Assembly: GCA_036652735.1 (NCBI GenBank)
Contig: JAVVVI010000001.1
Coordinates: forward strand, 62,001-126,000
From: JAGOGN01 sp036652735
GTDB taxonomy: Bacteria > Bacillota > Clostridia > Lachnospirales > Lachnospiraceae
Direction of reading: 5' to 3'
DNA length: 64,000 nucleotides
In this document: piece by piece, positions 18,201 to 26,754 of the stretch
Numbering within the stretch: position 1 is the first letter of the stretch
Layout of the letters: each line of letters begins with the position of its first letter
The notes under the pieces: generated by a model
Told to the model about the DNA's origin: nothing
What the model saw: only the letters and a program-made list of their open reading frames with translations
Databases searched by the model: none
Program-made: the position numbers and the translations under genes

Positions 18201-18734
18201 TTGTAATTCATGAGATGTACGGAATCCATCAAAAAAGTGCATAAAAGGTACATGGCCTTCAATTGCGGATAAATGTGCCACACCTGCTAAATCCATAACT
18301 TCCTGCACACTTCCGGAAGAGAGCATTGCAAATCCGGTCTGTCTGCACGTCATTACATCGGAATGATCTCCAAAGATGGAAAATGCATGTGTTCCCACGG
18401 TTCTGGCTGCAACGTGAAGCACTCCCGGCATCAGCTGACCTGCAATTCGATACATTGGCGGTATCATCAGCATAAGTCCCTGTGATGCCGTATAACTTGT
18501 GGTTAATGCTCCTGCTTCCAGTGAACCGTGCATTGCCCCACAAGCACCTGCCTCTGACTGCATTTCTACTAAACGAACTTCCTGTCCAAAAATATTCTTC
18601 TTACCATTTGCTGCCCATGCATCCGTATGCTCAGCCATTGGGGAAGAAGGTGTGATTGGATAAATGGTGGCTACTTCCGTAAACGCATATGCCACATATG
18701 CCGCAGCTTCATTACCATCCATTGTTTTCTTCAT
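15222..18734 (-). CDS. nifJ: Pyruvate:ferredoxin (flavodoxin) oxidoreductase
   Basis: A 1170-residue homodimer-type PFOR that oxidises pyruvate to acetyl-CoA and CO2 while reducing ferredoxin. Domains in order: pyruvate-binding N-terminal domain (YPITPSSPMAEHTD near the start), gamma domain, two-cluster ferredoxin domain (CIQCNQCSYVCPHA and CTGCGSCIQACPAKE), then the TPP domain with the proximal-cluster CAGCGETPYAK and GDGWAYDIGFGG/NTGGQ. Length equals the family norm. GGAGG lies before the ATG and a promoter at 18778-18806. It is the central catabolic enzyme supplying acetyl-CoA and reduced ferredoxin to the butyrate pathway. Confidence 0.97.
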   Translation of the reverse strand: MKKTMDGNEAAAYVAYAFTEVATIYPITPSSPMAEHTDAWAANGKKNIFGQEVRLVEMQSEAGACGAMHGSLEAGALTTSYTASQGLMLMIPPMYRIAGQLMPGVLHVAARTVGTHAFSIFGDHSDVMTCRQTGFAMLSSGSVQEVMDLAGVAHLSAIEGHVPFMHFFDGFRTSHELQKIDVLEYKDLAGLLNQEELDKFRKNALNPEHPVQRSTVQNPDVFFQAREANNLYYDRLPGIVERYMGEINKLTGRDYHIFNYYGDPQAEDVIISMGSASGVTKEVLEYLEKQGRKVGYLQVHLYRPFDIQYFLDQMPKTVKRIAVMDRTKECGASGEPLFLDVCAAYNNNPEAPFIIGGRYGLSSKDVTPAQIIAVFDNLLEQKPKEHFTVGIEDDLTFHSLPMKEEIDLCDEGTVSCKFWGLGSDGTVGANKNSIKIIGDNTQQYAQAYFEYDTKKSGGITKSHLRFGKKPIRGSYLVKQADFVACHNQSYMERYDIVSEVKPGGVFLLNTIWNEAQLEEHLSAEVKRTIVNRKIKFYIIDAVDLAKKIGLGNRTNAILQAAFFKLANIIPIEEAVGYMKEAILKTYGHKGDKIVNMNYAAVDEGLSNLHEVKVPVSWAEAVDEPKEEKKVPDYIKNFMNPINALKGDDLPVSAFKNNPDGTVPLGTSKYEKRGVSVDVPTWDTTNCIQCNQCSYVCPHAAIRPFLLNQEESANAPKEYKQIPATGKGLEPYKFSIQISPLDCTGCGSCIQACPAKEKALSFATLESQRSEADNWEYAVALSPKENPMNKFSVKGSQFEQPLLEFSGACAGCGETPYAKLMTQLFGDRLYFANATGCTQAWGAACPSVPYTTNKDGRGPAWSNSLFENNAEYSLGMCLAVQQQRKRLVAQIQQLADKTNQEDLKEAIANYLKGKDNTDTTREVSDALIAALNKTGITGEGAKEKDYILHNQEHLSKKSMWMYGGDGWAYDIGFGGLDHVLASGEDVNILIVDTEVYSNTGGQSSKATPIGAVAQFAASGKKTAKKDLGLLAMAYGYVYVAQVAMGANQAQLIKAMQEAESYPGPSLIIAYAPCINHGIVKGMGCAQEEAKRAVEAGYWFLYRYNPILKEEGKNPFILDSKEPTKDFREFLMGEVRYSSLLRGFPESGEVLLNKAEADAKEKFKSYSELSKE

Positions 18735-18777
18735 ACTTAACCCTCCAAATACTTTTTTCTATACTAACAATATTCTC

Positions 18778-18806
18778 ATTATAATACTCTTTGCACATAC
18801 CAACAA
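18778..18806 (-). promoter_or_regulatory. nifJ promoter
   Basis: A perfect TATAAT (18778-18783, minus strand) with TTGTTG 17 bp upstream (18801-18806). It lies 43 bp before the nifJ ATG and directly abuts the hairpin that follows ptb. Confidence 0.6.
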
Positions 18807-18839
18807 GTGCCATAAAAGAAATTTCTCTTTTTATGGCAC
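18807..18839 (-). terminator. Hairpin after ptb, probable terminator
   Basis: The arms GTGCCATAAAA and TTTTATGGCAC pair around an AT-rich centre, 27 bp past the ptb stop. The following minus-strand tail (TTGTTGG) is only weakly T-rich, so it is either a modest terminator or an operator upstream of the nifJ promoter. Confidence 0.5.
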
Positions 18840-18865
18840 CTTTATTGCTATTTCATCACACGGAT

Positions 18866-19771
18866 TTATTTATGCATTGTACAGGCAACGGACAGACAAA
18901 TGGCATAAAACTTATCGATTGCAGAGGCACTTCTGGAATTCAATACCAATGGTACCTTCGCTCCAACCACTGTTCCTGACATCTTTGCTCCCCCATGAAT
19001 AATAATTGCCTTACTCATTAAATTACCTGCGGAGATATTGGGAACCAATAAAATATCATAATTTTCGCTGCAATTTCCTTCAAATTTTTTCTTTTCCGCT
19101 GCTGCTTTTGACATTGCTATATCATATGAAACCGGTCCCTCTACAATACAATTCTTAATGATTCCTGCCTGATTTGCTTCCTGCAGGGCTCTTGCATCCA
19201 TTGTCTCCGGCATTGCTTTATTGGGTTTTTCAACAGCTGTTAAAGCTGCTACCTTTGGACATTCATATCCCATACCCCGGAACATGGTAACTGCATTTTC
19301 TATAATTTTTACTTTTGTATCATAGTCCGGTTCTGTAATCATTCCACCATCTGTGGTGGCAATTAATTTATGATAACCCGGAATCTCCAGGACAGCCACA
19401 TGACTCATGGGATTACCGGTGCGAAGACCGGTTTCTTTGTCTAAAATTCCTCTTAAGAAGTCTGAAGTATCAATAAATCCCTTCATTACAAGAGATGCTT
19501 TTCCTTCATTTACCAATGTACAGGCGTGATAAGGAGTTCTTAAAACATCCTCTTCCTCAATAAGTTCAAACTTATCCTGGGCATAACCAAGTCCTCTTAG
19601 TATTTCTGTAATTTCCTGCTTTTTGCCTATAAATATTGGCTCCATTACATTTTCTTCATAGGCATGGCATGCCGCTTCAATTGTATGATCATCCGCTGCT
19701 GCCACTGCCCCCTTAACCATTGGTGCAGCTTTTACAATCTGCACCAGTTCATCAAAGTTCTTAATTTCCAT
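18866..19771 (-). CDS. ptb: Phosphate butyryltransferase family acyltransferase
   Basis: A 301-residue phosphate acyltransferase of the Pta/Ptb family, which converts acyl-CoA and phosphate to acyl-phosphate, the step before ATP formation by an acyl kinase. Family stretches are VMKGFIDTSDFLRG, NPMSHVAVLE, VEGPVSYDIAMSKAAAEKK and VPNISAGNLMSKA. Its ATG overlaps the iorB stop (TAATG), so it is co-translated with iorAB; no butyrate kinase gene is adjacent. The usual substrate is butyryl-CoA, but the context points to arylacetyl-CoA from IorAB or both. A hairpin follows the stop. Confidence 0.9.
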   Translation of the reverse strand: MEIKNFDELVQIVKAAPMVKGAVAAADDHTIEAACHAYEENVMEPIFIGKKQEITEILRGLGYAQDKFELIEEEDVLRTPYHACTLVNEGKASLVMKGFIDTSDFLRGILDKETGLRTGNPMSHVAVLEIPGYHKLIATTDGGMITEPDYDTKVKIIENAVTMFRGMGYECPKVAALTAVEKPNKAMPETMDARALQEANQAGIIKNCIVEGPVSYDIAMSKAAAEKKKFEGNCSENYDILLVPNISAGNLMSKAIIIHGGAKMSGTVVGAKVPLVLNSRSASAIDKFYAICLSVACTMHK

Positions 19772-20343
19772 TATTTCAATCCTTTACCGGCTTCAAATGC
19801 CTTTAAATTTAATTCTTTGAATTTTTCAGGTACCATTCGTTCTACAATGTCTGCCCATTGAATCGTATCCAAGTTTAATTCTTTTACTAATGCACCTAAC
19901 AGAACTACATTTTGTGCTTTTGCATTACCAAGATCCTCTGCAATTTTTCCGGCATCTACGCATAGACTTCCCGGAACCAACGTCTTGATATACTCAATCA
20001 CACCTTCCGGATATTCTGCATCGCCTGCGATAATCGGCATGGAATACATCTGGTGATCATTAACAATCACTTTTCCGCCTTTTTTTAAATAAGAAATCCA
20101 GCGAAGTGCCTCCACCTGCTCAAAGGATACAATAATATCTGCCTCTCCTTCTACAATCACCGGTGAATTGACTTTATCGCCAAATTTTATATGTGTGGAC
20201 ACACTTCCACCTCTTTGGCTCATTCCATGGATCTCAGACATTTTAACATCATATCCTGCTTCCATCAACCCTTCTGATAATATTTTTGATACTAATAACG
20301 TTCCCTGTCCGCCAACACCGACAAGTAAAATATTTTTTCCCAT
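19771..20343 (-). CDS. iorB: Indolepyruvate ferredoxin oxidoreductase, beta subunit
   Basis: A 190-residue gamma-domain subunit of the two-subunit 2-oxoacid:ferredoxin oxidoreductase that oxidises indolepyruvate and related aryl pyruvates to aryl-acetyl-CoA. Seen: NILLVGVGGQGTLLVSKILS at the N-terminus and MSEIHGMSQRGGSVSTHIKFG. The start is ATG 20343 with GGAGGAG 8 nt upstream; a GTG at 20364 lies upstream of that SD and is unlikely to be used. It follows iorA by about 50 bp and overlaps ptb by one base. Confidence 0.93.
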   Translation of the reverse strand: MGKNILLVGVGGQGTLLVSKILSEGLMEAGYDVKMSEIHGMSQRGGSVSTHIKFGDKVNSPVIVEGEADIIVSFEQVEALRWISYLKKGGKVIVNDHQMYSMPIIAGDAEYPEGVIEYIKTLVPGSLCVDAGKIAEDLGNAKAQNVVLLGALVKELNLDTIQWADIVERMVPEKFKELNLKAFEAGKGLK

Positions 20344-20394
20344 TCTGGTCTCCTCCATCTTCACTGCTTCACATTTACCCCGGTAAATGAATGC

Positions 20395-22152
20395 TTATTC
20401 TAATGCACCAAACTTGCAAACCTGTTTACACATTCCACATCCGTTACACTGTGCTGTATCAATCTGGATTTTTCCCTGCTTGTTCAAAGAAACTGCCGGA
20501 CAGCCTAATTTCAAGCATGCCCTACAGGATTTACATTTATCCGGAACTGCCGTTACATGTTTTCCTGCATTTGCTCTCTGCACTTCTTTGATTAATGCAC
20601 ATGGGCTCTTAGTCATAATCACAAATACACCGGTTGACACTTTTGCCTCATTGATTGCAGCTCTTGTCTCTTCCAAATTCAATGGATCAACCACACGAAT
20701 ATGATCTTCCGGTACACCAACTGCACGAACCACCGATATAATGTCAATCTTTTCTGTAATCTCTCCGGATATTGTTCTTCCGGTACCCGGATTCTCCTGA
20801 TGCCCTGTCATTGCTGTAATGCTGTTATTTAGAATACAATAGACTGCATCCGCCTGATTATAAACAGCATCAATTAAACTGGTAATTCCCGAATGGAAGA
20901 AGGTCGAATCGCCTACACATCCAAATACCTTTGTCTTTCTTCCTGCTAATTTATTTGCCTGGTCGAATCCTGTTGCACCGGAGAAACCACCTCCCATACA
21001 GATAATACTGTCAATGGTATCCAATGGTTTTGCTGCACCCAGTGTATAACATCCAATATCCCCTGCAACCATAATATCTTTATGCTTTGCCAATTCGTAG
21101 AAAAACCCTCTATGTGGGCAGCCTGCACAAAGTACCGGTGGTCTTGGTGGAACCAATAGAGCAGATTGGAATAGATCTTCCTTTACATATCGTTCCACAC
21201 CGAAGGCTTTTCCGATTTTACGATTATCCAATTCATCACATCTAGGCACTACCTCTTTTCCCTTGCAGGTAATTCCCATTGCACGAACCTGTGTTTCAAT
21301 AAATGGCTCATTTTCCTCTATAATATACAGCTCTTCTACCTGACTTGCAAATTCTGCTATCATCTTCTTTGGAAGTGGATTGGACAGTCCAATCTTCAGA
21401 TAAGAAGCCTCTGTTCCAAACACATCCTTGGAATGCTGATATGCAATTCCGCTTGTAATCACACCAATTTTCTTAGAATTATATTCTATGGTATTCAGTG
21501 GACATGCGTTGGAATAGTTTTCTAATTCTGCAAATTTATCTTCCACTACCACATGTCTTGGCTTTGAATTAGCCGGTGTCATAATATTCTTTCTAACATT
21601 TTTTTCATAGTTGCGAATACCTACCTCTACCCGTTCTCCCAATTCCACAATGGACTTGGAATGACAAACTCTGGTTGTCATTCGGAATAACACAACTAAA
21701 TCATTCTTCTCACTGATTTCATAAGCGAGCTTTATGTAATCCTTACATTCCTGAGAATCCGTTGGTTCTATGCAGACTAATTTTCCAAAAATGGAATAAT
21801 AACGATTATCCTGTTCATTCTGTGAAGAATGCATTCCCGGGTCATCACCGGTCATAACAATTAATCCACCATTTACACCTTCATATGCCAAGGTTAATAA
21901 TGGATCTGCTGCTACATTCAATCCAACATGCTTCATTGCAGCAAACGATCTTGCTCCTGCCATTGATGCTGAACCTGCAACTTCTACCGCCACCTTTTCA
22001 TTTGGTGTCCAACGGCTCTTGATTTCTTTATACTTTGCCACATTCTCAAGAACTTCTGTACTGGGAGTTCCCGGATAAGCTGCTGCTACCGTACATCCGG
22101 CTTCGTACAATCCTCTTGCAACCGCTTCATTTCCTGTTAATAACTGTTTCAA
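20395..22152 (-). CDS. iorA: Indolepyruvate ferredoxin oxidoreductase, alpha subunit
   Basis: A 585-residue catalytic subunit. The N-terminal pyrimidine-binding region (AAAYPGTPSTEVLENVAKY) and the TPP-binding region (GDIGCYTLG, GGGFSGATGFDQ) precede a C-terminal two-cluster ferredoxin domain with CKSCRACLKLGCP and CNGCGMCKQVCK. The enzyme ferments aromatic amino acids after transamination, reducing ferredoxin. The start is TTG (22150-22152) with GGAGG 7 nt upstream; no in-frame ATG fits. It is the first gene of iorA-iorB-ptb; a strong terminator hairpin lies 60 bp before it. Confidence 0.94.
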   Translation of the reverse strand: MKQLLTGNEAVARGLYEAGCTVAAAYPGTPSTEVLENVAKYKEIKSRWTPNEKVAVEVAGSASMAGARSFAAMKHVGLNVAADPLLTLAYEGVNGGLIVMTGDDPGMHSSQNEQDNRYYSIFGKLVCIEPTDSQECKDYIKLAYEISEKNDLVVLFRMTTRVCHSKSIVELGERVEVGIRNYEKNVRKNIMTPANSKPRHVVVEDKFAELENYSNACPLNTIEYNSKKIGVITSGIAYQHSKDVFGTEASYLKIGLSNPLPKKMIAEFASQVEELYIIEENEPFIETQVRAMGITCKGKEVVPRCDELDNRKIGKAFGVERYVKEDLFQSALLVPPRPPVLCAGCPHRGFFYELAKHKDIMVAGDIGCYTLGAAKPLDTIDSIICMGGGFSGATGFDQANKLAGRKTKVFGCVGDSTFFHSGITSLIDAVYNQADAVYCILNNSITAMTGHQENPGTGRTISGEITEKIDIISVVRAVGVPEDHIRVVDPLNLEETRAAINEAKVSTGVFVIMTKSPCALIKEVQRANAGKHVTAVPDKCKSCRACLKLGCPAVSLNKQGKIQIDTAQCNGCGMCKQVCKFGALE

Positions 22153-22212
22153 AATACATCCTCCATTCTATTCTTGCTTCTTAATGATTATTGGGTAACT
22201 AAGAATCTTTGC

Positions 22213-22260
22213 TAAAAAAATAGGAACATTTCTTCTATAATACCACCAAAATGTTCCTAT
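22213..22260 (-). terminator. Terminator between clpX and iorA
   Basis: A perfect 12-bp inverted repeat (ATAGGAACATTT / AAATGTTCCTAT) with a 17-nt loop, followed on the minus strand by seven Ts. It should end the dapB-fbp-clpX transcript about 100 bp after the clpX stop. The loop is long and contains a TATTAT, so a role in control of iorA is not excluded. Confidence 0.7.
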
Positions 22261-22358
22261 GCATAATATTCTTTTTGTTATCTACTGTATAGGTAAACTC
22301 TTATGTCTGTCCAATAGTTCATTGCCTGTTTTGGATTTTCCTCTATTTGATTCCAGTC

Positions 22359-23819
22359 TTATATTGCTTGTATCTTTTCTTTTTCTTCTCCAAGTTGAAT
22401 GCAGCCTCGCATTGTAATCTGAGGTCCGCCTTTTTTTTCTATATAGGACTCTGTAATGGTAACGGTCCCAATGTTATCATCCTTTGGCGTCTCATACATA
22501 ATATCCAGCATAAAGTCCTCTATGATAGCTCTCAGTGCCCTTGCTCCTACTTCTTTTTCTTTTGCTTTTTTGGCAATTGCATAAAGTGCACTTTCTTCAA
22601 ATTCCAATTTCACCTCATCCAATGATAATAATTTCTGATATTGTTTGATAATAGCATTCTTAGGTTCTGTTAAAATACGTACCAGCATATCTTCATCCAA
22701 TTCATCTAATGAAAATAAGATTGGAAGCCGACCTACAAATTCCGGTATCATCCCAAAATTGCGAATATCTTCCACGGTTACTCTTCGAAGAATATTCTTT
22801 TCATCTTTATATTTATCCTTTAAGTCTGCAATAAAGCCCATAGAAGACTGCTTGTTTAGACGCTCTTTGATAATGACATCCAGTTCCGGAAATGCTCCTC
22901 CGCATATGAATAGAATATTTTTCGTATTTACAGTTACCAGTGGTACCATGGCATTTTTACTATTTGATCCCACCGGGACCTCCACTTCGGCTCCTTCTAG
23001 CAGCTTTAACATTCCCTGCTGTACGGATTCCCCACTGACATCTCTCTGGTTCGTATTTTTTTTCTTTGCTATTTTATCAATTTCATCTATAAATATAATC
23101 CCTTTTTCTGCACGCTCTACATCATTATCCGCTGCTGCAAGAAGTTTACTTACCACACTTTCAATGTCATCTCCAATATAGCCTGCTTCCGTAAGAGAGG
23201 TAGCATCCGTAATTGCCAATGGAACATCCAGAAGCTGAGCCAGAGTTTTTACCAGATACGTCTTTCCACATCCGGTTGGCCCAATCATCAGCATATTGGA
23301 TTTTTCAATTTCAATTTCATCATTACTATCCGATGCGACCCTTTTATAATGATTATACACTGCAACTGCCATTACCTTTTTCGCATTTTCCTGCCCAACA
23401 ACATATTCATCCAACTGCGCTTTAATCTTATGGGGTGCCGGTATGGATTTAATATCCAGTACCGGAGGAACCTTATGCTCCTCTTTTGCCTTTTTTTTCT
23501 TCAATCTCTGACTTTTAGGAAGGGTTCCCTCTAAATCAGAAAGATCAAACACTCCAATATTCGGAAGATGTCCACCTCCTAAAATACTGTCCAGATTCAT
23601 ACCTGTGCTGTTCATACTGTCAAATGTTCGCTGCATACAATCCGTACAAATACAAATATCTTTTGGAATATGAATCATTTTTCCCGCTTTGCTCTCCGGT
23701 CTCCTGCAAATATAGCAGGTATCCTCATAGTCATCTCCTTTTTTTTCAACCTCTATGATTTCTGTCTCTTTGGTTTTTTCCTCTACAACATCTTTTGTGT
23801 CATCATTCCTATCTGTCAT
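22359..23819 (-). CDS. clpX: ClpX-type AAA+ unfoldase
   Basis: A 486-residue ATP-dependent unfoldase of the ClpX family, longer than usual (about 420). An acidic N-terminal extension (residues 1-30) precedes the zinc-binding domain (C35-x2-C38, C58-x2-C61). Then a basic linker (LKKKKAKEEHK), Walker A GPTGCGKT (180-187), pore loop GYIGDD, Walker B IIFIDEID (241-248), and a loop reading SSMGFIAD where ClpX has the ClpP-docking IGF tripeptide. It sits in dapB-fbp-clpX, 15 bp after fbp, with no clpP or tig nearby, so it may be a second ClpX-like unfoldase and not the housekeeping copy. Confidence 0.88.
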   Translation of the reverse strand: MTDRNDDTKDVVEEKTKETEIIEVEKKGDDYEDTCYICRRPESKAGKMIHIPKDICICTDCMQRTFDSMNSTGMNLDSILGGGHLPNIGVFDLSDLEGTLPKSQRLKKKKAKEEHKVPPVLDIKSIPAPHKIKAQLDEYVVGQENAKKVMAVAVYNHYKRVASDSNDEIEIEKSNMLMIGPTGCGKTYLVKTLAQLLDVPLAITDATSLTEAGYIGDDIESVVSKLLAAADNDVERAEKGIIFIDEIDKIAKKKNTNQRDVSGESVQQGMLKLLEGAEVEVPVGSNSKNAMVPLVTVNTKNILFICGGAFPELDVIIKERLNKQSSMGFIADLKDKYKDEKNILRRVTVEDIRNFGMIPEFVGRLPILFSLDELDEDMLVRILTEPKNAIIKQYQKLLSLDEVKLEFEESALYAIAKKAKEKEVGARALRAIIEDFMLDIMYETPKDDNIGTVTITESYIEKKGGPQITMRGCIQLGEEKEKIQAI

Positions 23820-23834
23820 CTTATATCTCCTAAA

Positions 23835-25790
23835 TTATTCTTTTTCTGCTATCTCGCCTTCACGGTAAGCTTGCAATAGTAATTCCAAGTCCTTAATTGT
23901 CTCCTGCAGTTCCTTTCCATCATCCGTGTCCGCAACTGTCTTTCTCTCCACCACCTGCTGTACCAGAACCTTATGAGAATATACATCGCTTCCATCACGA
24001 ACAGCTTTTTCTACAGATTCAAATGGTTCATGGGCTGCCAATACAATACCATAGGAATTGTACGTTAATGTATAACCGGCAATTCCGGTTTTGGGCTGAT
24101 ATGCCTTTGAAAATCCTCCATCTATAACCAATACCTTACCATGGCACTTAATTGGTGACTCTCCTTTTTTGGATTCCACCGGAATATGTCCATTGATAAT
24201 ATGAGAATCCTCCGGATTCAGTCCAAACTCCCGAAAAATATTGGTTACCACTTCTTCATTCTCATAGAACTTATAGTAAGGATTCTTAGGTTCTACATGA
24301 GAACTCTTGTCGGCAATGAAATAGCGCTCAAACGTGGTCATTTTTTCTTTTCCAAATACCGGTGAATCCTGATTAATCCACGCAAACCAAAGCAAGTCTG
24401 CTCCCTTTTTTCGTTCTGTACGGTCACTGGAAAAATATGCTTTTCTTGCATAACTGTCCATGATTGTATAAAGCGCTTTTCCACTATATTTTTTTCCGTA
24501 AATGTCTACTTCCTTAAAGGTTCCGTCATCATTAAGGGGTACACAGCCGTGGAACATCAAATTGGAATTATAGGTCTTATATAAACTTCCCTTTGCATAT
24601 AAAAAACGAATATGTCTCTGAAGCCGCTCACATTTTATGAATGCGGATTTTAGACGTCTAATCACTAATTCTTCTTCCTGGGTTAATTTATATGGATCTG
24701 CCGGATCCAATGTAGGGAAATAGGTATCCCGCAAGGCATAAGTCTTTCCTTCCACAACAACGGTTGCCTGTTCCAGGTTCATTTTGTCCAACAGTAACCG
24801 CTTCTCCATATGAAATTCCGGATGGCTTTGTATCAGCTGCCCCTCCAGCTTAAACTGAATCACCGCAATTGCCTTGTGAATTTTCATATCCAGTTTTTTC
24901 TCTCTTGGATCATATTCATCCTCTCTATAATCCAGCTTGAAAAACTCACAGGGATCGTCTGCATAGACGGTCATGGCAAACCTTGCAAGTGGAAGCAGGT
25001 TGATTCCATAACCATCTTCCAATATATCCAGATTTCCATATTTTGCACAGATTCTTAATATCGTCGCCAGGCAGGAGGTCTGCCCTACCGCTGCTCCCAT
25101 CCACAATACATCATGGTTCCCCCATTGTATATCTACGGAATGATGCTTCATCAAATCATCCATAATAAGGTGTGGGTAAGGACCCCTGTCAAAAATATCT
25201 CCTACGATATGCAAATGATCCACCACCAGACGGCGGATTAAATTACACATTGCGGTAATCAGCCCCTGGGCACGTCCGATTCGAATCACGGTATTCACGA
25301 TTTCACTGTAATATGCTTCCTGATCGGATAAGGCACTGCGTTCACTCATTAATTCTTCAATCACATAAGCAAAATCCCTGGGAAGTGCTTTGCGTACTTT
25401 GGATCTGGTATATTTTGACGAAGAACGCTTTGCAACCCTTACCAAACGGTACAATACCACCCGATACCATTCTTCCAGATGTTTTTTCTCTCTTACCACC
25501 AAGTCTAATTTCTGTTCCGGATAATAAATCAAAGTTGCTAATTCTTTTTTTTCTTCCATGGCCAGTGTTCCACCAAACTCATCATCAATTTTTCGGCGGA
25601 TGGCTCCGGATCCATTCTTTAGGATATGCATAAACTGCTCATACTCGCCATGTATATCTGTCATAAAATGTTCCGTTCCCTTGGGAAGATTCAAAATTGC
25701 ATTTAAATTAATGATTTCCGTTGCCACACTGGCAGTTGTTGGATATTGTTTTGCAAGACTTTGCAAATACTTCAATTCTTCTTTTTTCAT
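23835..25790 (-). CDS. fbp: Fructose-1,6-bisphosphatase class III
   Basis: A 651-residue metal-dependent class III FBPase, which makes fructose 6-phosphate in gluconeogenesis. Phosphoesterase motifs are MTDIHGEYEQFMHIL near residue 45, VGDIFDRGPYPHLIMDDLM, QWGNHDVLWMG, and the late NGHIPV. Size matches Firmicutes FbpIII. ATG 25790 has AAAGGGG upstream; an in-frame TTG at 25820 is less likely. It is the middle gene of dapB-fbp-clpX. Confidence 0.94.
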   Translation of the reverse strand: MKKEELKYLQSLAKQYPTTASVATEIINLNAILNLPKGTEHFMTDIHGEYEQFMHILKNGSGAIRRKIDDEFGGTLAMEEKKELATLIYYPEQKLDLVVREKKHLEEWYRVVLYRLVRVAKRSSSKYTRSKVRKALPRDFAYVIEELMSERSALSDQEAYYSEIVNTVIRIGRAQGLITAMCNLIRRLVVDHLHIVGDIFDRGPYPHLIMDDLMKHHSVDIQWGNHDVLWMGAAVGQTSCLATILRICAKYGNLDILEDGYGINLLPLARFAMTVYADDPCEFFKLDYREDEYDPREKKLDMKIHKAIAVIQFKLEGQLIQSHPEFHMEKRLLLDKMNLEQATVVVEGKTYALRDTYFPTLDPADPYKLTQEEELVIRRLKSAFIKCERLQRHIRFLYAKGSLYKTYNSNLMFHGCVPLNDDGTFKEVDIYGKKYSGKALYTIMDSYARKAYFSSDRTERKKGADLLWFAWINQDSPVFGKEKMTTFERYFIADKSSHVEPKNPYYKFYENEEVVTNIFREFGLNPEDSHIINGHIPVESKKGESPIKCHGKVLVIDGGFSKAYQPKTGIAGYTLTYNSYGIVLAAHEPFESVEKAVRDGSDVYSHKVLVQQVVERKTVADTDDGKELQETIKDLELLLQAYREGEIAEKE

Positions 25791-25832
25791 ATTGTCCCCT
25801 TTGCTCACCAGTTGTTCCAACTTCTGTGTAAT

Positions 25833-26597
25833 CTATTTTCCTGCTGCTACCACGTCCTGCATATCGTAATAACCGGCTGTCTTTCCTGCAAGAAATTTTG
25901 CCGCCTCCACTGCCCCTTTCCCAAAAACAGTTCTGGAATAGGCGGTATGTTTCACCTCAATTACTTCATCGATTCCGGCAAAAATAACCTCATGTTCCCC
26001 AACAATTGTTCCTCCCCTTACCGATGAGATTCCAATCTCCTTTTTATCTCTCTTCTCCCGCTGCTGTGTGCGATCATATTTATATTCATATGCCTGTCCC
26101 AACACCGTATTCATCACATCTGCCAACGCCAGTGCTGTTCCACTGGGTGAATCTATTTTCTGGTTATGATGACGCTCTATTATTTCCATATCAAACCCTG
26201 CCGGAGCCAGTATTGCCGCAGCTTCTTTTAATAAATTCATCAATACATTAATGCCAAGAGACATATTGGCTGATTTCAGCACCGCGGTATGAACTGCTGC
26301 CTCCCGAACGCTAAGCAGCTGCTCATCGGTGAGCCCTGTTGTGCACAAAACCACAGGAAGTCTCTTGCTCACACAATCCCGAAGCAAACCGTCCACTGCT
26401 GCTGCCGATGCAAAATCGATCACAACATCTGCCTTTATATTACATGCTTCCATACAAGAAAACACAGGGTATTCATTTTCTCTTCCGGAAAATGGATCTA
26501 TTCCTGCCACAACCTGCATACTGGAATCTTCTTTACAAAGACCGGTAATTACCTGTCCCATTTTCCCATTACAACCATGGATTATAACTTTAATCAT
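25833..26597 (-). CDS. dapB: 4-hydroxy-tetrahydrodipicolinate reductase
   Basis: A 254-residue NAD(P)H reductase of lysine/diaminopimelate synthesis. Seen: N-terminal Rossmann motif IHGCNGKMGQ and the active-site block IIERHHNQKIDSPSGTAL. ATG 26597 with a GGGG SD is preferred over the open frame to 26666, which would pass through the -10 element. It is transcribed from 26638-26666 and leads the dapB-fbp-clpX operon. Confidence 0.95.
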   Translation of the reverse strand: MIKVIIHGCNGKMGQVITGLCKEDSSMQVVAGIDPFSGRENEYPVFSCMEACNIKADVVIDFASAAAVDGLLRDCVSKRLPVVLCTTGLTDEQLLSVREAAVHTAVLKSANMSLGINVLMNLLKEAAAILAPAGFDMEIIERHHNQKIDSPSGTALALADVMNTVLGQAYEYKYDRTQQREKRDKKEIGISSVRGGTIVGEHEVIFAGIDEVIEVKHTAYSRTVFGKGAVEAAKFLAGKTAGYYDMQDVVAAGK

Positions 26598-26637
26598 CCT
26601 ATTTTCCCCTTTTCTATTTATCGTAATAGTACATCTA

Positions 26638-26666
26638 ACTATACCCTTTTTCCCTTTGAAAATCAA
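26638..26666 (-). promoter_or_regulatory. dapB-fbp-clpX promoter
   Basis: Minus-strand TTGATT (26661-26666), 17 bp spacer, TATAGT (26638-26643), 40 bp before the dapB ATG. Confidence 0.65.
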
Positions 26667-26681
26667 GATAAAAGAACACGC

Positions 26682-26736
26682 AAAAATGGTAGCAAAACCA
26701 TGGGTGGATTCACACCTGATTCTGATACCATTTTTT
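26682..26736 (-). terminator. Terminator after dapA
   Basis: The 10-bp arms AAAAATGGTA and TACCATTTTT enclose a structured loop containing GGTG/CACC, 19 bp past the dapA stop. The T-run is part of the closing stem. It separates dapA from the dapB promoter. Confidence 0.6.
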
Positions 26737-26754
26737 CTTACATAATTCTATTCT

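Noticed and set aside
22645..23181. 178-codon plus-strand open frame inside clpX
   Set aside because: It is antisense to the AAA+ core with Ser/Phe-rich composition and no similarity to known proteins; a shadow frame.
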